A stretch of 64,000 bases of DNA from Cellulomonas sp. URHD0024 (lineage in GTDB: Bacteria > Actinomycetota > Actinomycetes > Actinomycetales > Cellulomonadaceae), in assembly GCF_000426185.1 (NCBI RefSeq), contig NZ_AUEW01000001.1, positions 62,001 through 126,000 of the forward strand. The letters are read 5' to 3'. A program made the position numbers and the translations under genes. Below the pieces are notes generated by a model. The model was not told the DNA's origin. It searched no databases and saw only the letters and a program-made list of their open reading frames with translations. This document shows positions 54,367 to 64,000 of the stretch, in pieces; within the stretch, counting starts at the first letter, position 1, and each line of letters opens with the position of its first letter.

Positions 54367-55257
54367 GTGCGCCGACTGCGCGCCCTGGCAGCGGCAGCCG
54401 CCCTCGTGCTGTCCCTCGTCGGGGTCGCCGGGTGCACCACGCCCGAGGACGCCGTGCCGGACGTCACGGTGACCGGTGAGCCGGGGGAGGCGCCGACGAT
54501 CACCTACCTGACGCCGCTCGACGTCAAGGAGACGCACCGGGAGCAGCTCTGGCCCGGCACCGGTCCCACGCTGGTGAACGGCGACGCCGTCCTCATCGAC
54601 TACTGGCTGGAGGACGCGACGGATGCGTCGCTGGTCAGGGAGAGCTACTCCACCAAGCCGATGGCCAAGATGCTTACCGAGGTCGACCTGGGCAAGGACC
54701 TCTTCAAGACCCTGCGCGGTCAGAAGGTCGGCGCCCGCCTGCTGCAGATCAGCCCTGGCAGCGGGACGGACGCCACGGACTACCCGACGGTCACCGTGAT
54801 CGACGTCCTGCCGACCCGGGCGTCGGGGAAGGTCGTCCCGCCGGTGGCCGGTAAGCCGGTCGTGACTCGCGACCAGTCCGGTGCGCCGACGATGAAGCCG
54901 ACCGGTACAGATCCTCCGACAACGCTCGGCGCCCAGCCGCTGATCCGGGGAACCGGCGACCAGGTCGAGGCCGACGACGTCGTGACCGTCCAGTACACGG
55001 GGTTCTCCTGGACGACCGGCGAGCCGTTCGACTCGAGCTGGTCGCACACCGGCCTGCCCGTCTCGTTCTCGTTGCAGGACGTCCAGGCCTTCTCCGAGGG
55101 GTTGGTCGACCAGCCGGTGGGCAGCCAGGTGATGCTCGTGGTGCCGCCTTCCTACGCGCTCGGTATCACCGACAGCGAGGAGATGGCCGGGCAGACGGTG
55201 GTCTACGTGGTCGACATCCTCGACACGGGCCACCCGGCCGGCGCAGCATCAGGCTGA
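54367..55257 (+). CDS. FKBP-type peptidyl-prolyl isomerase lipoprotein
   Basis: 296 residues from GTG 54367 with GGAGGA upstream. A lipoprotein signal ends in VGVAGC (lipobox), so it is anchored outside the cell. Two FKBP-like regions are present: a divergent one (~50-155, VLIDYWLEDATDASLV, GARLLQISP) and a canonical C-terminal one (~190-290, VTVQYTGFSWTTGEPFDSSW, PVGSQVMLVVPPSYALG). It should help fold exported proteins. FKBP genes follow pafA in many actinobacteria. It overlaps the convergent pseudogene by 9 bases. Confidence 0.9.
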   Translation: MRRLRALAAAAALVLSLVGVAGCTTPEDAVPDVTVTGEPGEAPTITYLTPLDVKETHREQLWPGTGPTLVNGDAVLIDYWLEDATDASLVRESYSTKPMAKMLTEVDLGKDLFKTLRGQKVGARLLQISPGSGTDATDYPTVTVIDVLPTRASGKVVPPVAGKPVVTRDQSGAPTMKPTGTDPPTTLGAQPLIRGTGDQVEADDVVTVQYTGFSWTTGEPFDSSWSHTGLPVSFSLQDVQAFSEGLVDQPVGSQVMLVVPPSYALGITDSEEMAGQTVVYVVDILDTGHPAGAASG

Positions 55258-55712
55258 TCGAACCGGCAGGGGGCGCCCCAGCGCGACGAGGTCCTCGGGC
55301 GAACCCTGCCCGTCGACGTCCGCCGCCCGACCGCGTCCGACGAGGTAGAGGGCCAGCTCGCTCACCTCGCCGCGGACCACGGCCGTGCCGTCGCCGTCCC
55401 GGGCGGGGTGCAGGACGTGCCGGCCAGCAGGTTGACGAGCTCCGGGGCCCACGCGGTCGGCTGCAGCCGCGAGGGTCCGGCGGCCACGCGGTCGACGAGT
55501 GACTGGTACCCGCTCGGCGTCATCGCCGTGTCCGCGAGCCTGTCGATGGCTGCGTCGGCCCGTCCGGACAGCGGCGGGAACGACGAGGGCGCGACCGACG
55601 ACCGGGGAACGTTCGCGCAGCACGACGTGAGCCGCGAGGTGGCGCGCCTCCACCCGTCGCAGGTGCGGCGGCCGCGAGGGCGCTGCTCGCGCTCGATCCG
55701 GTGCCACGACAT
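55249..55712 (-). pseudogene. Decayed TIGR03085-like (MDMPI/DinB-superfamily) gene
   Basis: No single frame is coherent, yet pieces of one family appear in order on the minus strand. MSWHRIERE starts in one frame. RHLAAHVVLRERSPVVGRAL is in a second. GRADAAIDRLADTAMTPSGY and PTAWAPELVNLLAGT are back in the first. DGDGTAVVRGEVSELALYLV and GRGRAADVDGQGSPEDLVAL are in the second again. About 70 residues expected between ELVNLL and the DGDGTAV block are absent. At least three frameshifts plus an internal deletion make it a pseudogene of a mycothiol-linked metal-binding fold. Confidence 0.72.
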
Positions 55713-55818
55713 CCCGCGTGCTCGCACGATGCGGGCGTCCGGACCCGTCGAGCGGGCCGTCCTCCCGCCCGTGAGAAACTGGCTGGCAGTCCCAGCCCGC
55801 CCCTTGGAAGGTCTTGTC

Positions 55819-57708
55819 GTGCCCACGCCAGCAGCGCCACCTCGATCCATGGCGCTCACAGGTTCGGTGCCGCGTCGCGCCGCGCAGCTCGTGTGGCGCG
55901 GGATGCGGGACCACCCGGGCACCTACGTCGTGGCCGTCGGCACGTCCGCGGTCTTCGGCGTGCTCACGGTCGGCGTCAGCCGGGTGCTCGGCACGATCAC
56001 CGATCAGGTGGTGGTCCCGGCGATCTCCGGTTCGGAGCACGCGTGCGGCGAGATCTGGCGAGCGGGTGCGGCCATCGCCCTCGTCGCCGTCTCGCTCGCG
56101 GTGACGGTCGCGCTGCGTCGGATCTTCGCGGGCCGCGGGTTCGCCCTCATCCAGGAGGACCACCGCGCCGGCGTGACCCGCCAGTACCTGCACCTGCCGA
56201 TGAGCTGGCACCGCAGACACCCGACCGGCCAGCTCCTGTCCAACGCGAGCGCGGACGTCGAGGCGGCGACCGGCATCTTCAACCCGCTGCCGTTCGCGCT
56301 CGGCGTCGCGGTGATGCTCGTCGTGGCGACGGTCGCCCTGTTCCGGACCGACGTGTGGCTGGCGCTGGCCGCCCTCGTCGTCCTCCCGCTCGCCGTGGTC
56401 GCGAACGTGGTGTTCCAACGTCGGATGTCGCCCGCGGCGATCCGCGCCCAGCAGCTGCGGGCGGAGGTCGCGGACATCGCGCACGAGAGCTTCGAAGCCG
56501 CGGTCCTGGTGACGTCGCTGGGCACTGCCGCGCGCGAAGAGGCCCGGTTCGCGGGTCGGGCGACCCAGCTGCGGGCCGCGAACGTCCGCGTCGGGACCGT
56601 CCGAGCGATGTTCGACCCGGTGATCGACGTCCTACCCGGCCTGGGCACGCTCCTCGTGCTCGCCGTGGGCACGGTGCAGGTCAGCGCGGGGAACGTCCAG
56701 ACCGGTGACGTCGTCGCTGCCGCCTACCTGCTGACCCTGCTCGCCATCCCCGTGCGGGCGTTCGGGTGGGTGCTCGGCGAGGTCCCACGCGCGCTCGTCG
56801 GGTACGACCGCATAGCCCGGGTCCTCGATGCGCGCAGCTCGCTCCCACCCGGCGACCGGTCCTGGGCCCCGGCCACAGGCGGCGTGCGGGTCCAGCTGCA
56901 GGGCGTCGGAGTGAGCGTGGGGCTGCCCGGGGGCGGCGACCTGGCGCTGCTGCGCGACGTGGACCTGGACGTCGCACCCGGTCGGACCGTCGCGGTCGTG
57001 GGACCGACCGGCTCCGGCAAGACCACGCTCGTCTCTCTCGTGAGCCGGCTGACCGACCCGACGGCCGGTGCCGTGCTGGTCGACGGCATCGACCTGCGGG
57101 AGGTGCGCCCGACGGACCTCGCCCGGCACGTCGCCCTCGTCTCGCAGACCACCTTCGTGTTCGAGGACACCGTGCGCGGAAACGTGACGCTCGCCGACGC
57201 GGGTGAGCCCGGAGCCCCAGACGACGAGGCGGTGTGGGACGCGCTGCGGGTCGCGCGCGTCGACGACGTGGCCCGTGCCCTGCCGGGCGGTCTGGACGCA
57301 CCGCTCGGCGAGCGCGGCGCGAACCTGTCAGGCGGGCAGCGTCAGCGCCTGGCGCTCGCCCGCGCGCTGGTAAGCGGACCTGCCGTCCTGATCCTCGACG
57401 ACGCGACGTCTGCGGTCGACCCTCGCATCGAGCAGGCGATCCTGCGGGGTCTGCGCGGGGGCACAGGGCCGACGGTCCTGCTCGTGGCCTACCGGATGTC
57501 GTCGGTGCTGCTCGCCGACGAGGTCGTCCACATCGACGGCGGCCGCGTGGTGGATCGCGGCACGCACGAGGAGCTGCTGGCGCGCGACCTCGGGTACCGC
57601 GACCTGGCGACCGCGTACGAGCAGGAGAGCGCCCGCCGCGCCGCGGAGGTCGACGACGAGCTCGCGCTCGACGAGGTCGTGGACTCGTTCCTGAAGGACC
57701 CGGCGTGA
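55819..57708 (+). CDS. ABC exporter half-transporter 1 (degenerate ATP site)
   Basis: 629 residues from GTG 55819, with GGAAGG 8 nt upstream. Six membrane helices (~30-300) precede an ATPase domain: Walker [11 protein letters not shown] (from 395), signature LSGGQ (503), Walker [12 protein letters not shown] (527-528, with Asp for the catalytic Glu) and H-loop VAYRMSS (Y558 for His). It therefore provides the non-hydrolytic half of a heterodimer. The stop overlaps the next gene (GTGA). Substrate unknown (lipid, drug or peptide). Confidence 0.92.
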   Translation: MPTPAAPPRSMALTGSVPRRAAQLVWRGMRDHPGTYVVAVGTSAVFGVLTVGVSRVLGTITDQVVVPAISGSEHACGEIWRAGAAIALVAVSLAVTVALRRIFAGRGFALIQEDHRAGVTRQYLHLPMSWHRRHPTGQLLSNASADVEAATGIFNPLPFALGVAVMLVVATVALFRTDVWLALAALVVLPLAVVANVVFQRRMSPAAIRAQQLRAEVADIAHESFEAAVLVTSLGTAAREEARFAGRATQLRAANVRVGTVRAMFDPVIDVLPGLGTLLVLAVGTVQVSAGNVQTGDVVAAAYLLTLLAIPVRAFGWVLGEVPRALVGYDRIARVLDARSSLPPGDRSWAPATGGVRVQLQGVGVSVGLPGGGDLALLRDVDLDVAPGRTVAVVGPTGSGKTTLVSLVSRLTDPTAGAVLVDGIDLREVRPTDLARHVALVSQTTFVFEDTVRGNVTLADAGEPGAPDDEAVWDALRVARVDDVARALPGGLDAPLGERGANLSGGQRQRLALARALVSGPAVLILDDATSAVDPRIEQAILRGLRGGTGPTVLLVAYRMSSVLLADEVVHIDGGRVVDRGTHEELLARDLGYRDLATAYEQESARRAAEVDDELALDEVVDSFLKDPA

Positions 57709-59504
57709 GCGCGTTCGCACCGGCGAGCTCGCTCGGCGTCCTCGCCACGCTCAGGCGCGGCGTCGCGGTCTCCCCGCAGCTCGTCGCCGGGTGGAAGGTC
57801 ACGTTCCTGCTGGCCGTCGTCGCGTCGTTCGGCCGGGTCCTCGTGCCGATCGCCGTGCAGCAGACCGTGGACACCGGGATCCAGGCGCCCGGCGGCCCGG
57901 ACGTGCGGCGTGTGGTCATCCTCACGAGCGTGGCCGCGGTCGGTCTGCTCGTCGGCGCCGCGTGCTCTGCGGCCGTCAACGTCCGACTGTTCCGCTCCAG
58001 CGAGAGCGGCCTGTTCTCGCTGCGCACGCAGGCCTTCCGCCACGTCCACGAGCTGTCCGTGCTCACGCAGAACACCGAGCGCCGCGGATCGCTCGTCTCG
58101 CGCGTCACCTCGGACGTCGACACCATCTCGCTGTTCGTGCAGTGGGGCGGCATCATGCTGCTCGTCTCCGTGCTGCAGATCGGCGTGGCCACCATCCTCA
58201 TGGCCGTCTACTCCTGGCAGCTGACCCTGATCGTGTGGGCGGGCTTCGTTCCGCTGTTCCTCGCGCTGCGTCCGCTGCAGAAGCGCGTCAACGGGCGGTA
58301 CACGGTCGTGCGCGAGCGGGTCGGCGCGATGCTCGGTGCGATCTCCGAGTCCGTCGTCGGTGCGGAGACCATCCGCGCGTACGGCGTCGGCGAGCGCACC
58401 CAACGTCGGATCGACGAGTCGGTCGCCTCCACCCGGGCGGCGATGGTCCGGGCGCAGAACCTGGTGGGCGCGGTCTTCTCCAGCGGTGTCCTCGTCGCGA
58501 ACCTCGTGCTCGCGGTCGTGGTCGTCGCGGGCACCTACCTCGGGATCGCGGGACAGCTGTCGGTGGGCAAGCTGCTCGCCTTCCTGTTCCTCGTCCAGCT
58601 GTTCACGGGTCCCGTCCAGATGGCCACCGAGGTGCTCAACGAGCTGCAGAACGCCGTCGCGGGCTGGCGCCGGGTGCTCGGCGTGCTCGAGACGCCGATC
58701 GAGGTGGTCGACGCCGGCGCCGACGGCGTGCCCAGCCCGCCCGGTCCGGCGACTCTCGAGCTGCGCGACGTCGCCTACCGCTACCCGGACGGCCCGCCGG
58801 TGCTCGTCGACGTGGACCTGTCCGTTCCTGCCGGGTCGTCGGTCGCCGTGGTCGGCGCGACCGGGTCGGGCAAGACCACGATCGCCAAGCTCGTCGCCCG
58901 GTTCATGGACCCGACTGCCGGTTCCGTCCTGCTCGACGGCGTGGACCTGCGGGACATCCCCGTCGACCAGCTGCGCCGTCGGGTCGTCCTGGTGCCCCAG
59001 GAGGGGTTCCTGTTCGACGGCACGCTGGCGGAGAACATCGCCTACGGCCTGCGTTCCGACGACGACGCGGCGGGGGCGCCGGCCGACGACGCGCGCGTCC
59101 GCGCAGCGGTCGAGGCCCTCGGGCTCGCGGACTGGGTCGACGACCTGGCCGCCGGGTTGGGCACCGCCGTGGGGCAGCGCGGCGAGTCGTTGTCCGCGGG
59201 GGAGCGGCAGCTGGTCGCGCTGACCCGCGCGTACCTCGCGGACGCCGACCTCCTGCTCCTCGACGAGGCGACGTCGGCCGTCGACCCGGCGACCGAGGTG
59301 CGCATCGCGCGTGCCCTGGAGTCGCTGACGCGCGGGCGCAGCACGGTGACGATCGCCCACCGGCTCTCCACCGCGGAAGCCGCCGACTCGGTCGTCGTCG
59401 TCGACGCCGGGCGCGTGGTCGAGGTCGGGCACCACGACGACCTGGTGGCCCGGGAGGGGCACTACGCCGCACTCCACTCCGCCTGGGTCTCGCAGACCCG
59501 GTAA
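57705..59504 (+). CDS. ABC exporter half-transporter 2 (catalytic ATP site)
   Basis: 599 residues from GTG 57705, coupled to the previous gene. Six membrane helices (~25-310) and an ATPase domain with Walker [11 protein letters not shown] (from 384), intact [12 protein letters not shown] (E521) and H-loop IAHRLST (H552), but a degenerate signature LSAGERQ (496-502). Paired with its neighbour it gives one consensus and one degenerate composite ATP site, like TM287/288 or BmrCD exporters. Confidence 0.93.
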   Translation: MSAFAPASSLGVLATLRRGVAVSPQLVAGWKVTFLLAVVASFGRVLVPIAVQQTVDTGIQAPGGPDVRRVVILTSVAAVGLLVGAACSAAVNVRLFRSSESGLFSLRTQAFRHVHELSVLTQNTERRGSLVSRVTSDVDTISLFVQWGGIMLLVSVLQIGVATILMAVYSWQLTLIVWAGFVPLFLALRPLQKRVNGRYTVVRERVGAMLGAISESVVGAETIRAYGVGERTQRRIDESVASTRAAMVRAQNLVGAVFSSGVLVANLVLAVVVVAGTYLGIAGQLSVGKLLAFLFLVQLFTGPVQMATEVLNELQNAVAGWRRVLGVLETPIEVVDAGADGVPSPPGPATLELRDVAYRYPDGPPVLVDVDLSVPAGSSVAVVGATGSGKTTIAKLVARFMDPTAGSVLLDGVDLRDIPVDQLRRRVVLVPQEGFLFDGTLAENIAYGLRSDDDAAGAPADDARVRAAVEALGLADWVDDLAAGLGTAVGQRGESLSAGERQLVALTRAYLADADLLLLDEATSAVDPATEVRIARALESLTRGRSTVTIAHRLSTAEAADSVVVVDAGRVVEVGHHDDLVAREGHYAALHSAWVSQTR

Positions 59505-59548
59505 GACGCCAGCCGGACCCTGGCCTGGCGCATGGCAGGATTCGTGGG

Positions 59549-59950
59549 GTGTCGTCCGCACCCGTCCCCACGCTCGATCCCGCCGTCGCAACGCGACTCC
59601 GCCACGACCCGCAGGGGCTCGTCGCCGCGATCGTGCAGCAGCACGACACCCGCGAGGTGCTCATGCTCGGTTGGATGGACGACGAGGCCCTGCACCGCAC
59701 GCTGACCACCGGCCGCGTGGTGTTCTGGAGCCGTTCGCGTCAGGAGTACTGGCGCAAGGGCGACACGTCCGGGCACGCCCAGTACGTCAAGGCCGTCAGC
59801 CTGGACTGCGACGGGGACGCGCTCCTCGTGGAGGTCGACCAGGTCGGCGCCGCGTGCCACACGGGCACCCGCACCTGCTTCGACGCCGGCGGCCCGCTGC
59901 CTGCCGTCGTCGGCACCCGTCCCGTCGAGGAATCCGAGGCCCTCCAGTGA
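59549..59950 (+). CDS. hisI: Phosphoribosyl-AMP cyclohydrolase HisI
   Basis: 133 residues from GTG 59549. [56 protein letters not shown] and the zinc motif [10 protein letters not shown] are all present. It opens the purine ring in the third step of histidine synthesis. There is no HisE fusion. The stop overlaps trpE (GTGA), linking histidine and tryptophan synthesis, both of which draw on PRPP. Confidence 0.95.
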   Translation: MSSAPVPTLDPAVATRLRHDPQGLVAAIVQQHDTREVLMLGWMDDEALHRTLTTGRVVFWSRSRQEYWRKGDTSGHAQYVKAVSLDCDGDALLVEVDQVGAACHTGTRTCFDAGGPLPAVVGTRPVEESEALQ

Positions 59951-61536
59951 CAGCGCAGAGCGCGCCGCCGGCGCCCGTTCACCTGCCCACCCCCGTCGCC
60001 GCGGCGGAGGTCCCCTGGGGAGGCACCTGGCCGTCGCTGGAGACGTTCCGTGAGCTGGCCGCCGAGCGCCGCGTGATCCCGGTGGTGCGGCGCCTGCTGG
60101 CCGACGACGTCACGCCGGTCGGCCTCTACCGCACGCTCGCGGCCGGCCGTCCGGGCACGTTCATCCTCGAGTCGGCGGAGGCCGACGGGACCTGGGACCG
60201 CTACTCGTTCGTCGGGGTGCGCGCCCGCGCGACGCTGACCGTGCGCGACGGCGCCCCGGTCTGGATCGGCGACGTGCCGGTGGGCGTGCCCACCGAGGGT
60301 GACGCCCTCGACGTGCTCGCGGGGACCCTGGACGCGCTGCGCACGCCGGCGATCGGCGGCCTGCCGCCCCTGACGAGCGGTCTGGTCGGCGCGCTCGGGT
60401 GGGACATCGTGCGGCACTGGGAGCCGACGCTGCCCGCGAAAGCACCCGACGAGCTCGGGGTGCCAGAGCTGACGCTGTTGCTGGCCACCGACCTCGCCGT
60501 CGTCGACCACCACGACGGCTCGGTGTGGCTGGTGGCGAACGCGATCAACTTCGACGACACGGACGAGCGGGTCGACGACGCGCACGCGGACGCCGTCGCC
60601 CGGCTCGACGCGATGCAGGCCGCCCTGCTGCAGCCGGCGGACCCGGGTCTGGGGGTGCTCGCCGACGTCGACGAGCCGCCGCTGAGCTTCCGGTCGACGC
60701 GCGCCGAGTTCGAGGACTCCGTCCGTACGGGGCAGGAGGCGATCCGCGACGGCGAAGTGTTCCAGGTCGTCCTCTCGCAGCGTCTCGACCTGGACTGCCC
60801 GGCCGACCCGCTCGACGTCTACCGGGTCCTGCGCACGATCAACCCCAGCCCGTACATGTACTACCTGCAGCTGCAGGACGCGGACGGCGGGGACTTCGCG
60901 GTCGTCGGCTCGAGCCCGGAGACCCTGGTCAAGGTGACCTCCGGCCGGGTGGTGACGTTCCCGATCGCCGGGTCACGGCCCCGCGGCGCGACGCCGGAGG
61001 AGGACCTGGCGCTGCAGGACGAGGTGCTGGCGGACCCCAAGGAGCGTGCCGAGCACATCATGTTGGTCGACCTCTCGCGCAACGACCTCGTCAAGGTCTG
61101 CGAGCCGACCAGCGTCGAGGTCGTCGAGTTCATGGCGGTCAAGCGGTACTCGCACATCATGCACATCTGCTCGACCGTGGTCGGCCGGCTCCGCGAGGGC
61201 GCCACCGCGCTCCAGACGCTGGTCGCGACCTTCCCGGCCGGCACGCTCTCCGGCGCGCCGAAGCCGCGGGCGATCGCGCTGATCGACCAGATCGAGCCGT
61301 CCCGGCGCGGCATCTACGGCGGCACGGTCGGCTACTTCGACTTCGCGGGTGACATGGACATGGCGATCGCGATCCGGACGGCGCTCATCCGCGAGGGTCG
61401 GGCGAGCGTGCAGGCCGGTGGCGGGATCGTCGCGGACTCGGTCCCGGCGCTGGAGTACGAGGAGTCCCGGAACAAGGCCGCCGCGGCTGTGCGCGCCGTC
61501 CAGGTGGCGTCCCGCCTGCGTCGCGCGGGCGCGTGA
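59947..61536 (+). CDS. trpE: Anthranilate synthase component I TrpE
   Basis: 529 residues from GTG 59947. The N-terminal feedback site has [19 protein letters not shown] (LLES-like Trp pocket). The chorismate domain has [55 protein letters not shown] and [14 protein letters not shown]. It converts chorismate plus glutamine-derived ammonia to anthranilate with TrpG, which is not in this window. Start and stop overlap both neighbours. Confidence 0.96.
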   Translation: MTAQSAPPAPVHLPTPVAAAEVPWGGTWPSLETFRELAAERRVIPVVRRLLADDVTPVGLYRTLAAGRPGTFILESAEADGTWDRYSFVGVRARATLTVRDGAPVWIGDVPVGVPTEGDALDVLAGTLDALRTPAIGGLPPLTSGLVGALGWDIVRHWEPTLPAKAPDELGVPELTLLLATDLAVVDHHDGSVWLVANAINFDDTDERVDDAHADAVARLDAMQAALLQPADPGLGVLADVDEPPLSFRSTRAEFEDSVRTGQEAIRDGEVFQVVLSQRLDLDCPADPLDVYRVLRTINPSPYMYYLQLQDADGGDFAVVGSSPETLVKVTSGRVVTFPIAGSRPRGATPEEDLALQDEVLADPKERAEHIMLVDLSRNDLVKVCEPTSVEVVEFMAVKRYSHIMHICSTVVGRLREGATALQTLVATFPAGTLSGAPKPRAIALIDQIEPSRRGIYGGTVGYFDFAGDMDMAIAIRTALIREGRASVQAGGGIVADSVPALEYEESRNKAAAAVRAVQVASRLRRAGA

Positions 61537-62114
61537 CGGAACGGGCGACCCGGCGCCGCGGCCGCGGCCGTGCGGCCGCGCTGCTGCTCGTCCTGGCCGG
61601 GGTCACGGCGCTCGCGGCTGTCCCTGTCTGGTTCACCACCAGCGGCTCGACGGCGCTCGAAGGGACGGTCGAGATCGCGGTCCACGGCACTGACGTGGCC
61701 CCCGGGATCCTCGCCGCGGCGGTGGCGATGCTCGCTGCTGCAGCGGCGATCTCGCTCGTCGGACGTGTCGGGCGCTGGGTCGTCGCCCTCGTCGTGGCCG
61801 GCTGTGGGGTGCTCGTCGTCGCGACGACGGCGTCCGCGCTCTCCGACCCGGCCGCCGCTGTGGCGCCCGTGGTCGCCGCGCACACCGGCGTCGGACATCT
61901 GTCCGGTCCGGTCGCCACGAGCGCGTGGCCGACTGTCTCGCTGGTCGTCGGTGCCGTCGACGTCCTGGCCGCCGCCTGGCTCCTCGTGGCGTCGCGACAG
62001 TGGTCCGGTCCGACACGCCGCTACCAGGCGACGCCGGACCCCGCCGCCCCCGCCGGGGCGGCAGACGAGCGGGCGGACTGGGACGCACTCAGCCGCGGCG
62101 ACGATCCGTCCTGA
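61533..62114 (+). CDS. Trp biosynthesis-associated membrane protein
   Basis: 193 residues from GTG 61533. Four hydrophobic helices, with the pattern VPVWFTTSG between helices 1 and 2 and TAWPTV-like SAWPTVSLVVGAVDV before the last. This matches the small membrane protein encoded in actinobacterial trp operons. Function unknown; stabilising or transport roles are guesses. Coupled to trpE (GTGA). Confidence 0.85.
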   Translation: MTERATRRRGRGRAAALLLVLAGVTALAAVPVWFTTSGSTALEGTVEIAVHGTDVAPGILAAAVAMLAAAAAISLVGRVGRWVVALVVAGCGVLVVATTASALSDPAAAVAPVVAAHTGVGHLSGPVATSAWPTVSLVVGAVDVLAAAWLLVASRQWSGPTRRYQATPDPAAPAGAADERADWDALSRGDDPS

Positions 62115-62155
62115 CCTGGAGCCGAACGAGCGCCCGATGCAGAGTGCCGGTCCGC

Positions 62156-62161
62156 TAGGGT
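62156..62161 (+). promoter_or_regulatory. -10-like TAGGGT before HGxxPAAW gene
   Basis: Predicts a short leader of ~28 nt before ATG 62196. Confidence 0.4.
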
Positions 62162-62195
62162 GTGCCGCAGAACCGAGCACGAAGGGCACCACACC

Positions 62196-62501
62196 ATGGC
62201 AGACCGCACCCTCGCGCACCGCGCGCAGAACGTCACCGTCACCGAGAAGCTGAACCTGCCGCCGACGGCGGCGCCGACGAACCACGGCAAGACGGTCGCT
62301 GCCTGGTTCACCACCTACGCGGTCGTCATCGCCTTCACGGTGGCAGGTCTGGGGGTCGCGTTCGCGCTCGAGTGGCTCTTCTGGGTCGGCATCGGTCTCA
62401 TCGCCGTCAGCCTGGTGGTCGCGAGGCTTCTCGTCTCGGCCGGCTACGGCCAGGGTGGCGCCAAGACCCGGGCACGCCAGGCGAGCCACGGCGGACACTG
62501 A
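62196..62501 (+). CDS. HGxxPAAW-family small membrane protein
   Basis: 101 residues from ATG 62196; an upstream frame extension is unsupported. The signature reads HGKTVAAWFTTY, a variant of HGxTPAAW, followed by two membrane helices and a Gly/His tail (ASHGGH). The family is found in actinobacterial trp loci. Role unknown. Confidence 0.8.
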   Translation: MADRTLAHRAQNVTVTEKLNLPPTAAPTNHGKTVAAWFTTYAVVIAFTVAGLGVAFALEWLFWVGIGLIAVSLVVARLLVSAGYGQGGAKTRARQASHGGH

Positions 62502-62592
62502 CCGCTCTCTCTTCAACGCCCGCCCCGCGCGGGTACCACAGCCAGACCGACGACCGGCAAGGGGCCGGACGCGGCCCGACCGAGGAGAACAC

Positions 62593-63081
62593 ATGTCGAC
62601 TCCGAACGACCCCCCGAACCCGTACGGCGGGAACCCGGAGGAGCCCCAGCAGCCCGGCGTCCCGCAGGATCCCTCGGCGCCTCAGTACCCGTCTCCGTAC
62701 GGCACCCCGCCGCCCCCGCCGCCGACGGCGCCGCCCGCGCCGCAGTACGGCAGCCCGCAGTACGGAGCAGCCCCGCAGTACGGCGGCGCCCCCTACGCGC
62801 CGCAGTACGGCGCGCCCGTGGGAGCGCCGCCGAACAACTACCTCGTGTGGTCGATCCTGACGACGGTCTTCTGCTGCATCGCTCTCGGCATCCCCTCGAT
62901 CGTCTTCGCGTCGCAGGTCAACTCGAAGTGGGCGCAGGGCGACGTCGCCGGCGCGCAGGCCTCCTCGGTGAAGGCCCGCCAGTTCGCCATGTGGAGCGCG
63001 ATCGTCGGGGGCATCCTGATCGCCGCCTACGTCGGCCTCGTCGTCATCGGGTCCCTCGCGTCATCGAACTCGGGCTACTGA
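62593..63081 (+). CDS. CD225/dispanin-family membrane protein
   Basis: 162 residues from ATG 62593 (GAGGAG upstream). The N-terminal 80 residues are Pro/Gln/Tyr-rich with PQYG repeats. A dispanin-like pair of helices follows: NNYLVWSILTTVFCCIALGI, with the ASQVNSKWAQGD loop, then AIVGGILIAAYVGLVVIG. Bacterial members have no proven role. Confidence 0.83.
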   Translation: MSTPNDPPNPYGGNPEEPQQPGVPQDPSAPQYPSPYGTPPPPPPTAPPAPQYGSPQYGAAPQYGGAPYAPQYGAPVGAPPNNYLVWSILTTVFCCIALGIPSIVFASQVNSKWAQGDVAGAQASSVKARQFAMWSAIVGGILIAAYVGLVVIGSLASSNSGY

Positions 63082-63086
63082 GGTAG

Positions 63087-63554
63087 ATGACTCCGCTCGA
63101 GCTGGGCGGGGGCGTCGACGACCACACGTCGGCGCCGCCCCCGCCTGCTCGGCAGCGACTGGTGGGGCGCGTCGCAGGGCCGGTCGCCGTCGCGGTAGTC
63201 GCCGGTGTGGGCCTCGCGACGCTCGCGCTCGTCGACCCGAACCGACCGGGTCACTACCCCACCTGCCCGTTCCTCTGGCTGACGGGCCTGTACTGCCCGG
63301 GGTGCGGCTCCCTGCGGGCCCTGCACGACCTCGCGCTGCTCGACGTCTCGGGTGCGTGGGGCATGAACCCGCTCATGATGCTCGCGCTGCCGTTCGTCGT
63401 CGGCAGCTGGATCGCCTGGACCCGGCGCTCGGTCACGGGCCGGCCTCGGCGCACCCTGGCCCGCCCCGGATGGATCTGGGCCCTGCTCGTGCTCGTGCTC
63501 GTCTACTGGGTCGCGCGGAACATCCCCGCGCTGGCACCCTGGCTGGCCCCCTGA
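63087..63554 (+). CDS. DUF2752 membrane protein
   Basis: 155 residues. The family core is CPFLWLTGLYCPGCGSLRALH with a CxxC-like pair, followed by GAWGMNPLMMLALPF. Three membrane helices. It starts 5 bases after the previous stop. Function unknown. Confidence 0.85.
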   Translation: MTPLELGGGVDDHTSAPPPPARQRLVGRVAGPVAVAVVAGVGLATLALVDPNRPGHYPTCPFLWLTGLYCPGCGSLRALHDLALLDVSGAWGMNPLMMLALPFVVGSWIAWTRRSVTGRPRRTLARPGWIWALLVLVLVYWVARNIPALAPWLAP

Positions 63555-63656
63555 ATCACGCGGCCACGCGTGAGGCGTCCACCGGTCGCCTGGTCCGGCA
63601 GGCGCACGAGGCGTCCCAGCACTCGGCTGTGGTCCGGGTCACCCGTTCGGCGCCCC

Positions 63657-63662
63657 TACGAT
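63657..63662 (+). promoter_or_regulatory. -10-like TACGAT before trpC
   Basis: Predicts a leader of ~60 nt. No Trp-rich leader peptide or attenuator is apparent. Confidence 0.4.
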
Positions 63663-63684
63663 GGAGCCCGGGTCCCAAGCCACT

Positions 63685-63696
63685 CACACCGGTGTG
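63685..63696. promoter_or_regulatory. 12-bp palindrome in trpC leader
   Basis: CACACCGGTGTG is a perfect palindrome just downstream of the predicted transcription start, where an operator could act. No binding protein is suggested by the sequence. Confidence 0.35.
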
Positions 63697-63731
63697 CGGG
63701 CTGAGCCGACAAGGGAGAGGGTGAGTCTTCG

Positions 63732-64000
63732 ATGACCGTGCTGGACGACATCATCGCCGGCGTCAGGCAGGACCTTGCCGTCCGCGAGGAAGCCACGCCG
63801 CTCGCGCTGGTCAAGGAGCAGGCGGACCGCCGGGAGTCCGCGCTCGACTGCCTCAACAGGCTGCGCGCCGAGGACGCGGTCCGGGTGATCGCCGAGGTGA
63901 AGCGTTCGAGCCCGAGCAAGGGCGCTCTCGCGACGATCAAGGACCCGGCCGCCCTGGCAGCCGAGTACGAGAAGGGCGGCGCTGCCGTCATCTCCGTGCT
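63732..64000 (+). CDS. trpC: Indole-3-glycerol phosphate synthase TrpC (cut by right edge)
   Basis: The first 89 residues are present. [20 protein letters not shown] and [20 protein letters not shown] (catalytic Lys in the KRSSPSKG block) are diagnostic, and [12 protein letters not shown] reaches the window end. It closes the indole ring in tryptophan synthesis. GGAGAGGG lies ~11 nt before the ATG. Confidence 0.94.
   Translation, partial: MTVLDDIIAGVRQDLAVREEATPLALVKEQADRRESALDCLNRLRAEDAVRVIAEVKRSSPSKGALATIKDPAALAAEYEKGGAAVISV

Noticed and set aside
63555..63731. Trp attenuator before trpC
   Set aside because: No short frame with clustered TGG codons and no alternative hairpins; only a -10-like box and a small palindrome are seen.

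Overview
The window is high-GC actinobacterial chromosome. It carries mycothiol synthesis (mshC), a complete pupylation and proteasome set, a SigE-type cell-wall sorting signal, TANNNT -10 motifs and many GTG starts. Gene content and order fit Micrococcales, most like Cellulomonadaceae; the genus is an inference. No phage, insertion sequence, CRISPR array or rRNA is visible, and there is one tRNA.

Region 1-8.9 kb is mixed: the 5' part of a secreted RHS/YD-repeat gene running off the left edge, an MFS transporter, a SpoU rRNA/tRNA methyltransferase, a sortase-E-type (LAATG) anchored protein with a perfect 15-bp hairpin behind it, a SAM methyltransferase, a YbaK deacylase coupled to a PEBP protein, and a Pr6Pr membrane protein. 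Region 8.95-15.5 kb is a damage-inducible mutasome operon (imuA'-imuB-dnaE2) with overlapping genes. In front of it lie a perfect LexA (SOS) box and an array of further GTTCGA half-sites in a 26-bp repeat. DnaE2 carries an unusually long Pro-rich insert.

Region 15.5-33.6 kb holds an AI-2E-type permease, tRNA-Leu(GAG) with a terminator that is partly duplicated around a truncated cell-surface gene fragment, an ECF sigma/soluble ZAS anti-sigma pair followed by a secreted beta-propeller protein, ChaB, LamG and DinB genes, a membrane-anchored matrixin protease, an antibiotic-kinase-like gene, a divergent lrp/ald pair, and two metallopeptidase-type genes (M3, M20).

Region 33.7-54.2 kb is a core actinobacterial block resembling the mycobacterial uppP-mshC-PAC2-trmI-mpa-dop-pup-prcBA-pafA neighbourhood: uppP, corA, mshC, PAC2, HAD, RecB-like nuclease, M50 protease, trmI, arc/mpa, dop, pup, prcB, prcA, pafA. 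A 1208-residue membrane protein on the opposite strand sits between dop and pup. ARC and the PrcAB core would degrade Pup-tagged proteins. Dop deamidates Pup-Gln and depupylates, and PafA ligates.

Region 54.3-64 kb has an FKBP lipoprotein, a decayed TIGR03085-like pseudogene, a two-gene heterodimeric ABC exporter, and a his/trp run (hisI-trpE-Trp-associated membrane protein, three small membrane genes, trpC cut by the right edge).

A recurring regulatory theme is the leaderless transcript. At least ten genes have a TANNNT hexamer whose last base lies exactly 7 nt before the start codon, and this helps choose several starts.
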